A DNA stretch of 64,000 nucleotides from Paraburkholderia sp. BCC1884 (GTDB taxonomy: Bacteria > Pseudomonadota > Gammaproteobacteria > Burkholderiales > Burkholderiaceae), in the NCBI RefSeq assembly GCF_900996225.1, contig NZ_CAAJGL010000090.1, positions 701,481-765,480 on the forward strand, given 5' to 3'. The first letter of the stretch is position 1. The number at the start of each line of letters is the position of its first letter. The position numbers were made by a program, and so were the translations under genes. The notes below the pieces were generated by a model. That model saw only the letters and a program-made list of their open reading frames with translations, was not told the DNA's origin and did no database searches. Below are positions 1 to 8,249 of this stretch, piece by piece.

Positions 1-1
1 G

Positions 2-496
2 GGCACGTTCGACCCGCTGACGCGCGGTCACGAAGACCTCGTTCGGCGCGCGTCGAGCATTTTCGACACGCTGGTGGTAGGCGTCGCGGACAGCCGCAAC
101 AAGAAGCCGTTCTTCACGCTGGAAGAGCGGCTCGACATCGCTCACGAAGTGCTTGGGCACTATCCGAACGTTCAGGTCATGAGCTTCAAGGGGCTATTGA
201 AGGACTTCGTGCGCAGCAATAACGCCCGCGTGATCGTGCGTGGCCTGCGCGCCGTATCGGACTTCGAATATGAGTTCCAGATGGCCGGCATGAATCGTTA
301 TCTGCTGCCGGACGTCGAAACCATGTTCATGACGCCGTCGGACCAGTATCAGTTCATCTCGGGCACTATCGTGCGCGAAATTGCCCAACTGGGCGGCGAT
401 GTCAGCAAATTCGTGTTCCCGTCGGTCGAAAAATGGCTGACGGAGAAGGTTGCGGCGCTGGATAACAGCAGTGACGCTTCGGCGGGACAACCGTAA
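2..496 (+). CDS. coaD: Pantetheine-phosphate adenylyltransferase (5' end cut by window)
   Basis: This enzyme transfers AMP from ATP to 4'-phosphopantetheine, giving dephospho-CoA, the fourth step of cytosolic CoA synthesis. The reading frame is open from base 2 and begins inside the nucleotide-binding motif GTFDPLTRGH (the T/HxGH class of nucleotidyltransferases). The second family motif, ISGTIVREIA, is near the C-terminus. About 164 residues are present and roughly seven N-terminal residues lie outside the window, which fits the usual ~160-170 residues. The C-terminal tail is Ala/Ser rich. A ferredoxin gene follows 63 bases on, same strand; coaD-fdx is a common pair in Burkholderiales. The true start and promoter cannot be seen. 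Confidence 0.97.
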   Translation, partial: GTFDPLTRGHEDLVRRASSIFDTLVVGVADSRNKKPFFTLEERLDIAHEVLGHYPNVQVMSFKGLLKDFVRSNNARVIVRGLRAVSDFEYEFQMAGMNRYLLPDVETMFMTPSDQYQFISGTIVREIAQLGGDVSKFVFPSVEKWLTEKVAALDNSSDASAGQP

Positions 497-559
497 CCGG
501 CGTAAACTGTCGGTTTGACGGATCAAAGCTGGCTGCGGCCGGCGCGAAGTGAGAGAAGT

Positions 560-817
560 ATGGCCTTGATGATTACCGACGAGTGCATCAATTGCGACGT
601 GTGCGAGCCCGAGTGCCCGAACGACGCGATTTCGATGGGCCCGGAAATCTATGTGATCGACCCGAAGAAATGTACCGAATGCGTCGGCCATTTCGACGAG
701 CCGCAGTGCATTCAGGTTTGTCCGGTGGAGTGTATTCCGCGCGATCCGGAGCATCTTGAGACGCCGGACGGTTTGATGGCGAAGTATCACGCGCTGCAGG
801 TTGAGAAGAGCGCTTGA
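560..817 (+). CDS. fdx: YfhL-type 2[4Fe-4S] ferredoxin
   Basis: This is a small 85-residue electron carrier with two [4Fe-4S] clusters. The first cluster motif is C9-x2-C12-x2-C15-x3-C19. The second is C38-x2-C41-x8-C50-x3-C54, with the loop insertion (GHFDEPQ) and C-terminal extension typical of the Allochromatium/YfhL type of low-potential ferredoxin. The start is ATG 560 because GAGAGAAG lies just upstream at 551-558 and the family begins M-A-L-M-I-T. The frame is open further upstream, but that part matches no ferredoxin. A strong hairpin terminator follows. The redox partner cannot be told from context. Confidence 0.95.
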   Translation: MALMITDECINCDVCEPECPNDAISMGPEIYVIDPKKCTECVGHFDEPQCIQVCPVECIPRDPEHLETPDGLMAKYHALQVEKSA

Positions 818-847
818 GGTTCGTTTAACGCCGTTGGTACGGAAATG

Positions 848-878
848 AACGGCGAGGCTTCACAGCCTCGCCGTTTTT
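848..878 (+). terminator. Rho-independent terminator after fdx
   Basis: A 12-bp GC-rich stem (AACGGCGAGGCT / AGCCTCGCCGTT) with a 4-base loop is followed by TTTTTAT. It ends the coaD-fdx transcript and separates it from the oppositely oriented hisC. Confidence 0.9.
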
Positions 879-915
879 ATTTGCGCGTGCGTTTTTCTTG
901 CGCTGTGCCGTCGTT

Positions 916-1995
916 CTAACCGACGTAAGCGCTCAGGATGTCCCGCAATGCGGCGAGCAGCGTGTCGCATTCGGCGTCCGTGCCGATCGAGATCCGCAGA
1001 TGCTGATCGATACGCGGCGCATTGAAATGGCGTACGAAAATTTCTTTTTCCCTGAGCCGCGAGACGAGCGTGGTGGCGTCGCAACCCTCATGCCGTGCGA
1101 ACAGCAGATTCGTCGCCGATGGCACTACGTCGAAACCCAGCGCGGTCAGTCCCGCTGCCAACCGTTCGCGGCTGGCGACCACCTTGGCGCAGGTGTCGCG
1201 GAACCACGCGTCGTCTTCGTAGGCCGCCGTGGCGGCGACTTGCGCCAGTCGGTCCAGCGGATACGAGTTGAAGCTGTCCTTCACACGGTTCAGCGCGTCG
1301 ATCAGTTCCGGGTTGCCGAACGCGAAGCCCACGCGCATGCCGGCAAGCGAACGCGATTTCGATACGGTCTGAATCACCAGAAGATTCGGAAATCGGTCGA
1401 TCAACGCGATCGCCGACTCAGCACCGAAATCCACGTACGCCTCGTCGATCACGACGACTGAATCGGTATTGTTCGCCACCAGACGTTCGATGTCCGCGAG
1501 CGGCAGCGGATGTCCGGTCGGCGCGTTCGGGTTTGCGATCAACACGCCGCCGTTGGGCATGGCGTAGTCGTCGACGTTGATCGCAAAGCTGTCGTTGAGC
1601 GGGATCGTCTGGTAGTCGACGTCGAAAAGGCGCGCGAAGGTCGGGTAGAAGCTGTAGGCGATGTCGGGGAACAGCAGCGGCTTGTCGTGCTTCAGCAAGG
1701 CCTGGAAGGTGAACGCCAGCACTTCGTCCGAACCGTTGCCCGGAAACACCTGTTCAGCGCGGATGCCGTGGTAAGCGGCGACTGTCTCGCGCAACTTGCG
1801 CGCGGTCGGGTCGGGATAGCGGCGCAGCGACTCGGCGGCGTCGCCCAGTTCCTGCTGGATCGCGGCGAGCACGCGGGGCGACGGCGGGTAGGGGTTCTCG
1901 TTGGCGTTCAGCTTGACTGGATGCGCAACCGCGGGCTGCTCGCCCGGCACGTACGGCGTCAGACGGTGAACGACGTCACTCCAATAGCGGCTCAA
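916..1995 (-). CDS. hisC: Histidinol-phosphate aminotransferase
   Basis: A PLP enzyme (fold type I, class II aminotransferase) that interconverts histidinol phosphate and imidazole acetol phosphate in histidine synthesis. It is 359 residues when started at a TTG (1995-1993, reading L/M-S-R-Y-W), supported by AGGAGA eight bases upstream. The longer open frame to 2160 overlaps pth and matches nothing. Visible motifs are the substrate-binding KLNANENP near the N-terminus, the NPNAPTG loop, and the PLP-lysine region SKSRSLAGMRVG. It lies away from the main his operon, as second hisC copies often do in Burkholderiales, so a role with a related aromatic substrate is possible. It follows pth by 70 bases on the same strand. 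Confidence 0.92.
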   Translation of the reverse strand: MSRYWSDVVHRLTPYVPGEQPAVAHPVKLNANENPYPPSPRVLAAIQQELGDAAESLRRYPDPTARKLRETVAAYHGIRAEQVFPGNGSDEVLAFTFQALLKHDKPLLFPDIAYSFYPTFARLFDVDYQTIPLNDSFAINVDDYAMPNGGVLIANPNAPTGHPLPLADIERLVANNTDSVVVIDEAYVDFGAESAIALIDRFPNLLVIQTVSKSRSLAGMRVGFAFGNPELIDALNRVKDSFNSYPLDRLAQVAATAAYEDDAWFRDTCAKVVASRERLAAGLTALGFDVVPSATNLLFARHEGCDATTLVSRLREKEIFVRHFNAPRIDQHLRISIGTDAECDTLLAALRDILSAYVG

Positions 1996-2065
1996 GCGAT
2001 TCTCCTGTCGATGACGATACACAGCGGTGCAGCTATACAGCGGATACGGTTGCGGCGGAGGACGC

Positions 2066-2671
2066 TCAGGAATTATTGCGATGCAGTTGCATCGTGGCCC
2101 GTTCGATCTCGCCCTTGATGACTTGTGGCATGACGGCAAGCGCACGTTCGATCGACGCATCGATCACGTCCTGCTCTTCGCGCCGCGGCGGCTTCAGCAC
2201 GTAATTGGCGACATCCGGCTTGGCGCCCGCACGCGCGCTTTCAGGAATCAGATCCCGCGGATGACCGATGCCGATCCGCAACCGCCAATACTGCTGCGAC
2301 GACAAATGCGCGGTGATGTCCTTCAGGCCATTATGACCGCCGCTGCCACCACCCAGCTTCAGCTTGACGATGCCCGGCGAGATATCGAGTTCATCGTGCG
2401 CGACCAGAATTTCGTCGGGGAGAATCTTGAAGAATTGCGCAACCGCCACGACCGACTGACCCGAGCGGTTCATATAGGTTTGCGGCTCCAGCAGATGCAC
2501 TTCTTCGCCATGCAGCCGCGCCTTCGCGTAGAACCCGTGAAAGCGGCGTTCGTCGCGCAGCGTCGTGCCTGCTTCGCGAGCCAGTTGATCGACCAGCCAG
2601 AAACCTGCGTTATGGCGTGTCGCGGTGTATTCGGCGCCCGGATTGCCGAGTCCGACGATCAGCTTGATCAT
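2066..2671 (-). CDS. pth: Peptidyl-tRNA hydrolase
   Basis: This enzyme hydrolyses the ester bond of peptidyl-tRNAs that drop off the ribosome, recycling tRNA. The 201-residue protein starts MIKLIVGLGNPG and shows the family motifs TRHNAGFW (catalytic His), QTYMNRSG and HDELDI (catalytic Asp), plus the GGGSGGHNGL loop. Length and motifs are normal. It lies downstream of rplY, a widely conserved neighbour pair, but a terminator hairpin sits between the two, so it may have its own promoter as well as read-through. Confidence 0.97.
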   Translation of the reverse strand: MIKLIVGLGNPGAEYTATRHNAGFWLVDQLAREAGTTLRDERRFHGFYAKARLHGEEVHLLEPQTYMNRSGQSVVAVAQFFKILPDEILVAHDELDISPGIVKLKLGGGSGGHNGLKDITAHLSSQQYWRLRIGIGHPRDLIPESARAGAKPDVANYVLKPPRREEQDVIDASIERALAVMPQVIKGEIERATMQLHRNNS

Positions 2672-2730
2672 GATTGCCTGGGTCCCTCAGGCTTCGGAGC
2701 CGAACGTGGCCGCGAGCCGAAAAAAACCGA

Positions 2731-2762
2731 AAAAAAACCCGCCGGGGCGAACCTCGGCGGGT
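2731..2762 (-). terminator. Rho-independent terminator after rplY
   Basis: Read on the minus strand, the stem ACCCGCCG / CGGCGGGT closes a short loop and is followed by a run of seven or more T. It lies between rplY and pth, so part of the rplY mRNA should end here. Confidence 0.85.
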
Positions 2763-2823
2763 CACATCGACCGTTTCATGGAAACGGATCGAGAGGATTA
2801 CTTGCTCAGTGCCTGAATGGCGC

Positions 2824-3450
2824 TTAAGCAGCCGGCGTTTCGCCTTCGCCTTCAGCAGCAGCGGCAGCGTCGCCTTCAGCGATTGCGCCAGCCGGGATCG
2901 TTGCAGCTGCGATCACCGGGTTTTCTGCTTCGACGTGAGCAACCAGCGCCACACCTGCCGGCAACTTGATGTCCTTGGCGTGAACCGAGTGACCTGCTTC
3001 GATCGTCGCCAGATCAACTTCGAGGAATTCCGGCAGTGCCGACGGCAGGCACTCGATTTCGATTTCGTTGATGACGTGCGAGATCACCGCGCTCGACAGC
3101 TTCACTGCCGGGTTCGATTCCTGGTTCATGAAGTGCAGCGGCACCTTGGTGTGCAGCTTCTTCTTCGCGTCGACACGTTGGAAGTCCACGTGCAGCACGA
3201 GCTGACGGAACGGGTGGTATTGCACGTCGCGCAGCAGAACCTGTTGCGACTTGCCGGCCACTTCCAATTCGAGGATCGACGAGTGGAAAACTTCTTTCTT
3301 CAGCGCGTGCCAGAGTGCGTTGTGGTCCAGTTCGACCAATTGCGTGTCAGCACCCGCGCCATATACGATACCCGGGGTCTTGCCCGAGATACGCAGGCGG
3401 CGGCTCGCACCCGTACCTTGCAAAGAACGCTCGAAAGCGACTACTTTCAT
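2824..3450 (-). CDS. rplY: 50S ribosomal protein L25, Ctc/TL5 long form
   Basis: This protein binds 5S rRNA in the large ribosomal subunit. It is 208 residues from ATG 3450 (MKVVAFERS), with GGAGA just upstream; a longer start at 3468 lacks support. The N-terminal ~95 residues are the L25 domain (GTGASRRLR, GIVYGAG), followed by the TL5/Ctc C-terminal beta domain. The last ~25 residues are an Ala/Glu/Gly-rich tail. E. coli L25 has only the first domain; the long form is normal in betaproteobacteria. It lies between prs and pth with terminators on both sides. Confidence 0.96.
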   Translation of the reverse strand: MKVVAFERSLQGTGASRRLRISGKTPGIVYGAGADTQLVELDHNALWHALKKEVFHSSILELEVAGKSQQVLLRDVQYHPFRQLVLHVDFQRVDAKKKLHTKVPLHFMNQESNPAVKLSSAVISHVINEIEIECLPSALPEFLEVDLATIEAGHSVHAKDIKLPAGVALVAHVEAENPVIAAATIPAGAIAEGDAAAAAEGEGETPAA

Positions 3451-3486
3451 GTTGAATCTCCAATGCACTGCCCGCGACCAGGCAGT

Positions 3487-3523
3487 AAAAACGGGGCCTG
3501 CAAGCCGTTATGGCTGAGGCCCC
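3487..3523 (-). terminator. Rho-independent terminator after prs
   Basis: On the minus strand GGGGCCT ... AGGCCCC forms the outer stem, with an inner AGCC/GGCT pairing, followed directly by GTTTTTA. It lies between prs and rplY. Confidence 0.8.
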
Positions 3524-3614
3524 AGAGCTGCGGCACGAACCTTCGTTCGTTCATGCCGATTGTGCAAAAGCGCTGCGTGCCGCATGAAGCGATACGCAGC
3601 GCCTTCGCAAATAC

Positions 3615-4568
3615 TTATTCAGCGAACAGCGACATCACCGAATCGCCGCGGCGAATCCGCGAGAACGTTTCGGCGAGCAGGCCGGCGCTGGTCAAGGAGC
3701 GGATCTTGGGGCACGAGCGAGCTTCTTCGCCGAGCGGGATTGTGTCCGTGACGACGAGTTCGTCGAGTGCGGAAGCCGCGATACGCTCGCCTGCACCGCC
3801 CGACAGAACCGGGTGGGTAGCGTAAGCGAACACCTGCTTCGCGCCGCGTTCCTTCAAAACCTGAGCTGCCTTGCAGAGCGTGCCGGCGGTGTCGACCATG
3901 TCGTCCATGATCACGCAGGTACGACCTTCGACTTCGCCGATGATGTTCATCACTTCGGCAACGTTCGCCTTCGGGCGGCGTTTGTCGATGATCGCGAGAT
4001 CGCAATTCAGTTGCTTGGCCAGAGCCCGAGCCCGCACGACGCCGCCGACGTCCGGCGAAACGATCAGCAGGTTCTCGTAGTTCTTCTGGCGCAGATCGCC
4101 GAGCAGCACAGGCGTAGCGTAGATATTGTCGACCGGAATGTCGAAGAAACCTTGAATCTGGTCAGCATGCAGATCCATCGTGATGATCCGCTCGACGCCG
4201 GCGATTTCCAGCATGTTCGCCACGATCTTCGCCGAAATGGCGACGCGCGCCGAACGCGGGCGACGATCCTGACGGGCATAACCGAAGTAGGGGATGGCTG
4301 CGGTGATCCGGCCAGCAGATGCGCGCTTAAGCGCATCGACCATGATCATCAGTTCCATCAGATTGTCATTCGCCGGCGCGCACGTGGATTGCAGGACGAA
4401 GACATCCTTGCCACGCACGTTTTCCTGAATCTCGACCTGGATTTCGCCGTCCGAGAAACGGCTAACCATTGCTTTGCCGAGGGGAATACCGAGGATTTTG
4501 ACGACTTCCTGTGCAAGCGCGGGATTTGCGTTGCCAGTAAAAACCATCAGGCCGTCATGGCTGCTCAT
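3615..4568 (-). CDS. prs: Ribose-phosphate pyrophosphokinase (PRPP synthetase)
   Basis: Makes PRPP from ribose 5-phosphate and ATP, feeding purine, pyrimidine, histidine, tryptophan and NAD synthesis. The 317-residue protein carries the family signatures FSDGEIQVEIQENVRG, DLHADQIQGFF and the PRPP loop DDMVDTAGT. Length is standard for the class I enzyme. It lies just downstream of a tRNA-Gln gene, with 46 bases between the tRNA 3' end and the ATG, so the prs mRNA may be released by tRNA processing if they are co-transcribed. A terminator follows. Confidence 0.98.
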   Translation of the reverse strand: MSSHDGLMVFTGNANPALAQEVVKILGIPLGKAMVSRFSDGEIQVEIQENVRGKDVFVLQSTCAPANDNLMELMIMVDALKRASAGRITAAIPYFGYARQDRRPRSARVAISAKIVANMLEIAGVERIITMDLHADQIQGFFDIPVDNIYATPVLLGDLRQKNYENLLIVSPDVGGVVRARALAKQLNCDLAIIDKRRPKANVAEVMNIIGEVEGRTCVIMDDMVDTAGTLCKAAQVLKERGAKQVFAYATHPVLSGGAGERIAASALDELVVTDTIPLGEEARSCPKIRSLTSAGLLAETFSRIRRGDSVMSLFAE

Positions 4569-4614
4569 CGTGCACCTACTTCAGGCTGGGGGCGAGGGGA
4601 AATGCGAGAAATTT

Positions 4615-4691
4615 TGGCAGGGGAGGAAGGAGTCGAACCTTCGAATGCCGGAATCAAAATCCGGTGCCTTAACCAACTTGGCGACTCCCCT
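4615..4691 (-). tRNA. tRNA-Gln (anticodon TTG)
   Basis: On the minus strand the full cloverleaf can be drawn: acceptor AGGGGAG/CTCCCCT, D-stem GCC/GGC, anticodon stem CCGGA/TCCGG with a 7-base loop TTTTGAT giving anticodon TTG, and T-arm GAAGG-TTCGACT-CCTTC. Discriminator G is followed by an encoded CCA. It is 77 bases long. It sits between ispE and prs on the same strand, an arrangement known in Burkholderiales. Confidence 0.96.
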
Positions 4692-4738
4692 ACACTAACT
4701 CTGAGCTTCGCCGAACGTGGAGTCCGACGAGGCAAAAC

Positions 4739-5620
4739 TTATGACGCGAAAGCAAAGAGTGGATGCTGATCTAGACTGGCGGCCACTGAGCTGTTCCATT
4801 CGCTGGGCAGTTTGGCTTGCACCGCTTCTGCTTCAACTTTACTACGGAACGCTGCAAAGACACTTGCACCTGATCCAGACATCCGCGCCGGCGCGAAGTT
4901 TTCAAACCATCGCAACACTTGCGCTACTTCCGCGTATTTTCCTACGACAACCGGCTGCATGTCATTACGGCCAAAACTTTCCGGCCATTCAGTGTTGCAG
5001 CTAAGTTCTGCAGGAAAGTCCGTAATTATGAGAGGCTTTGAATCCCTTGTCAACGCTTTTTCGGAAAAAATCGCTGCAGTTGGAACCTGCACCCTCGGCG
5101 TCACAACTAGGAAATGACGCGGCGGCAATTGTACAACGTCTAATGCTTCTCCGACACCTTCTGCAAACGCATTTTTTCCGAACACGAAGAAGGGGACGTC
5201 GGCCCCAAGTTTCAGGGCCAGCGCCTGCAATTCCAGCCGCGGCAGATCGAGCTTCCAGAGACGGTTGAGCGCCAGCAACGTAGTCGCCGCGTCGGAGCTG
5301 CCGCCGCCGAGGCCCGCGCCCATCGGCAGGCGTTTCTCGATCTCGATATCGACGCCTTCGGGCGAACCGGTATGCGTCTTGAGTAGCGTGGCCGCACGCA
5401 CCGTCAGATCGTGTTCCGGCGGCACGTTGGCGATTTCGGTGCTGCGCGTGATGAGGCCGTCGTTGCGCCGCTTGAAGTGGAGCGTGTCGCCCCAGTTCAG
5501 CAGCTGGAAGACCGTTTGCAGCGTGTGATAGCCATCCGGCCGACGGCCTGTGATGTGCAGAAAGAGGTTGAGTTTCGCTGGCGCGAGACAGTCGCGCAGC
5601 GAATCGGTGGTTTCAATCAT
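4739..5620 (-). CDS. ispE: 4-diphosphocytidyl-2-C-methyl-D-erythritol kinase
   Basis: An ATP-dependent kinase of the non-mevalonate (MEP) isoprenoid pathway that phosphorylates CDP-methylerythritol. It is 293 residues from ATG 5620 (MIETTDSLRD). The GHMP-kinase ATP loop PMGAGLGGGSSDAA is clear, as are the N-terminal PAKLNLFLHITGRRPDGYH motif and the C-terminal RMSGSGASVFAAF glycine loop. The frame is open upstream of 5620 but that part overlaps lolB and is not conserved. lolB precedes it by 68 bases and a tRNA-Gln follows by 47 bases, all leftward. Confidence 0.96.
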   Translation of the reverse strand: MIETTDSLRDCLAPAKLNLFLHITGRRPDGYHTLQTVFQLLNWGDTLHFKRRNDGLITRSTEIANVPPEHDLTVRAATLLKTHTGSPEGVDIEIEKRLPMGAGLGGGSSDAATTLLALNRLWKLDLPRLELQALALKLGADVPFFVFGKNAFAEGVGEALDVVQLPPRHFLVVTPRVQVPTAAIFSEKALTRDSKPLIITDFPAELSCNTEWPESFGRNDMQPVVVGKYAEVAQVLRWFENFAPARMSGSGASVFAAFRSKVEAEAVQAKLPSEWNSSVAASLDQHPLFAFAS

Positions 5621-5688
5621 GAGTCGGGCTACATGCGCCAGGCGGCGCCGAAGAAGCGGCAAAGCCGCGCGACGAGGCGCGGCGCGGG

Positions 5689-6321
5689 TTACTGATCCAG
5701 TACGAGCTTGATATCGAGTGGCGGTTCCGAGCGGCTGAGGTTCAGGCGCTTCACGCCGGTGGCCGGCGCGTCCGCGTAGGCGAGGTAGTCGATCGTCCAG
5801 CCGTCCTGGGTAATCTGCTTCAGACGCGACGGCTGCTCGGGATCCTTCTCGGTCTTCGCACGCGACGTAGGCGCGGGCGACGGCTGCAGCCAATAACGCA
5901 GGCCTTCGACCGGCAACGCAAAACCAAGCGCGTTCTGCATCAGCGTCGAGACGTTGTCTGCTGTAAGCGGCTGACGGTTGGGCAGTTCAAGCGTGGCCGA
6001 GGCCGGCGACGACGTCACGACCGCGAGCGTCTGCCCAAGCGGATTGCGCAATTGCAGAGTCACCGTGTCGCCAGTTTCCTGCCACGTGAAGTTGCCGTAC
6101 GCATTGCGCTGCTGACCGTTCTGATCGTTGTACTGGATCGAGAAACGGCCCTGATAGGAGCGGCTGGTTTGCGCGGTCACGGAGGTCGCGGCATTCGACG
6201 TGGACGGCCCTTGTGGCTTGACCGAAGCACAGCCCGCCAAAGCGACCACCGCTGCCGCTGCGAATCCGAGCGCCGCGCCACGCGGCGCCCGGTCAAAAGA
6301 AAACAAACGGGAAAGACGCAT
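5689..6321 (-). CDS. lolB: Outer membrane lipoprotein receptor LolB
   Basis: LolB accepts lipoproteins from periplasmic LolA and inserts them in the inner leaflet of the outer membrane. The 210-residue protein has a type II signal peptide with lipobox ALAGC, so it should itself be a lipoprotein. The body has the SYQGRFSIQY beta strand and a C-terminal region (RLNLSRSEPPLDIKLVLD) typical of the family. Its ATG overlaps the stop of the upstream TPR gene by one base (TGATG), which implies translational coupling. ispE follows, as in many proteobacteria. Confidence 0.9.
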   Translation of the reverse strand: MRLSRLFSFDRAPRGAALGFAAAAVVALAGCASVKPQGPSTSNAATSVTAQTSRSYQGRFSIQYNDQNGQQRNAYGNFTWQETGDTVTLQLRNPLGQTLAVVTSSPASATLELPNRQPLTADNVSTLMQNALGFALPVEGLRYWLQPSPAPTSRAKTEKDPEQPSRLKQITQDGWTIDYLAYADAPATGVKRLNLSRSEPPLDIKLVLDQ

Positions 6322-8162
6322 CAAAGATCGTTCACCTGAAGTCGTTGGAGCGTTTTGACCAGCGTGTCGTTGTCCGGTTCGAGCTTGCGCGCGTCGCGGA
6401 AGGCCGCGCGCGCCTGATCCTGGTCGCCGGTTTTCCACAGCACTTCGCCGAGATGCGCGCCGATTTCGGCGTTCGGCTGCATGTCGTAGGCCTTGCGCAG
6501 CAGCTTGATCGCGTCCGACGTGTCGCCCATCCGGTATTTGACCCAGCCGACGCTATCCATGATGAACGCGTCGTTCGGCGCCAGAGACGAGGCTTTCTCG
6601 ACCAGTTTGTCCGCTTCCGCGAGACGCTGGCCACGGTCGGCCAGCGAATAGCCGAGCGCGTTGTACGCCTGAGGGTTGTCCGGCTGCGTCTGGATCAGCT
6701 TGCGCAACTGCGCTTCCATGACGTCGTAATGGCCGGTCTTTTCCGCGGACATCGCGTAGTCGTAGGCGAGATCGGGATCTTCGGGGAAATTCGCCGTGGC
6801 TTGTTGCAGGCGCGTTTCCGCTTCCGGATAGCGCTTCGCGTCGAACAGGATCGCCGCGTCGGTGCGCGCGATCAGCGCCTGGTCGCGCGGATCGGGCGCC
6901 TGCAGGCCGGCGAGTAGCTTGCGCGCGTCGTCAGTCTTGCCCTGCTTGGCGAGCAATTGCGCGCGCGTGATCTGCGCCGGCACGTATTGCTGGCTCGACG
7001 GCGAAATCTTGTTCAGCCAGTCACCCGCCGCCGGTTCGTTTTTCTGTTCGAGCGACAGTTGCGCGAGATAGATATACGCCTGGCCCGGATCGGCGCCCGG
7101 CGTTTTCTCGGCCTGTTGCGCGTACTGGGTCAGATAGGTTTGCGCGTCGGTGAAATTCTTCTGCTGGATCTTGATCAGCGCGAGCGCCATCAACGGCGTG
7201 AGGTCGCTTGCGTTGTTCTTGTGCATGACCTCGAACTGCTTCTGCGCGTCGTCCAGACGGTCGCTCGCCAGATACATCTGGGCGAGCGCGAGCCGCGCGT
7301 CATGCGATTTCGGATTTTGCTGCACATACTTTTCGAGCGACGCGATGCCTTCCTTGCGCTCTTCCGGGCCCATCTGCGACAGCGTCAGCGCGGCGGGCAA
7401 ATAGTCGGGCTTGAGCGTCAGCGCCTGTTCGAGCGACTTGCGCGCGCCCGGTGCGTCGTCGGATACGAGCTGCTGGCGAGCGATCGCCAACTGCGCTTCC
7501 GGCCGGTTCATGTCGTTCTTCAGCAGATCCTGCAGCACATGCAGGCCGCCGATGCGGTTCGGGCCACGCGAGAGCAGCAACTGCAACGCGAGAATCGCGC
7601 TGCCGCGATTGTCCGCGGGCACTTTCGTGAGTTCGCGAGCGAGGATCGGCTCGGCGTCGTCGGGCTTGCCGGACAGCACGAGCAGCGACGCGTCGAGTTG
7701 CGCGGCGCGTTCCGAACTCGGCGCATACTGCTGCCACAATTGCGCGGCGGCCAGTGCATCCGATGGGCTCTGCGCGGCCAGCGCGATTTCGGTGGCGCGC
7801 TGCGCCATACGCGGATCGTGCGTGTCGCGCGCGAGGGCGAGATAGGTCTGATAGGCGGGCGCCGGCTGGTCGCGTTGCAGTGCGACTTCGGCGGCGAGTA
7901 CCTGGAATACGATCTGACTGGTCAGCGGCACGTCGGGCAAGGACTTCTGATCCTCCGCCGACGCGGGCCCGAGCGGGTCCGGCAGGGTGACCGACGTGTC
8001 ATCCGAATCCGGCGAGGGGTCCTGCGCGTGCGCGGGCACGGCGGCCAGCGCCCAGACGGCGAGCGCAGCGGCGCCGAGCATCCGGCGGGCGGACACGGCG
8101 TGCGGGACGCGGGATGCGCTAGCCGGGCGCTTCGAAAACAGCTTCACGAAGGACAAGTTCAT
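6321..8162 (-). CDS. Exported tetratricopeptide-repeat protein
   Basis: A 613-residue protein with an N-terminal signal peptide (hydrophobic stretch ending near AVPAHAQD) followed by a largely helical body with many TPR-like 34-residue units, such as YNALGYSLADRGQRLAEA and PNAEIGAHLGEVLWKTGD near the C-terminus. TPR arrays are protein-binding scaffolds; this one probably works in the periplasm or at the outer membrane. It is translationally coupled to lolB, which hints at a role in envelope assembly, but no specific function can be read from sequence. ATG 8162 was chosen because the signal peptide begins there; the frame is open a little further up. It diverges from mutM. Confidence 0.85.
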   Translation of the reverse strand: MNLSFVKLFSKRPASASRVPHAVSARRMLGAAALAVWALAAVPAHAQDPSPDSDDTSVTLPDPLGPASAEDQKSLPDVPLTSQIVFQVLAAEVALQRDQPAPAYQTYLALARDTHDPRMAQRATEIALAAQSPSDALAAAQLWQQYAPSSERAAQLDASLLVLSGKPDDAEPILARELTKVPADNRGSAILALQLLLSRGPNRIGGLHVLQDLLKNDMNRPEAQLAIARQQLVSDDAPGARKSLEQALTLKPDYLPAALTLSQMGPEERKEGIASLEKYVQQNPKSHDARLALAQMYLASDRLDDAQKQFEVMHKNNASDLTPLMALALIKIQQKNFTDAQTYLTQYAQQAEKTPGADPGQAYIYLAQLSLEQKNEPAAGDWLNKISPSSQQYVPAQITRAQLLAKQGKTDDARKLLAGLQAPDPRDQALIARTDAAILFDAKRYPEAETRLQQATANFPEDPDLAYDYAMSAEKTGHYDVMEAQLRKLIQTQPDNPQAYNALGYSLADRGQRLAEADKLVEKASSLAPNDAFIMDSVGWVKYRMGDTSDAIKLLRKAYDMQPNAEIGAHLGEVLWKTGDQDQARAAFRDARKLEPDNDTLVKTLQRLQVNDL

Positions 8163-8187
8163 GGAAATCCGTTCAATGTTTCGGACG

Positions 8188-8209
8188 ATTGTAACGCGCT
8201 CGCTACAAT
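8188..8209. promoter_or_regulatory. Dyad ATTGTA-N10-TACAAT between divergent genes
   Basis: Perfect 6-bp inverted arms 10 bases apart lie in the 87-bp gap between the TPR gene and mutM. Each arm also reads as a possible TACAAT -10 hexamer, one per strand. It may be overlapping divergent promoters or an operator; no good -35 partner was found. Confidence 0.35.
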
Positions 8210-8249
8210 ACGCGCACAACCACTCACGCAAGTTGCAGACCAGTTAGAC

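Noticed and set aside
1996..2160. Longer N-terminus for HisC starting at 2160
   Set aside because: The extension overlaps pth, is Arg/Pro/Cys rich and not conserved; the TTG at 1995 has a good AGGAGA site.
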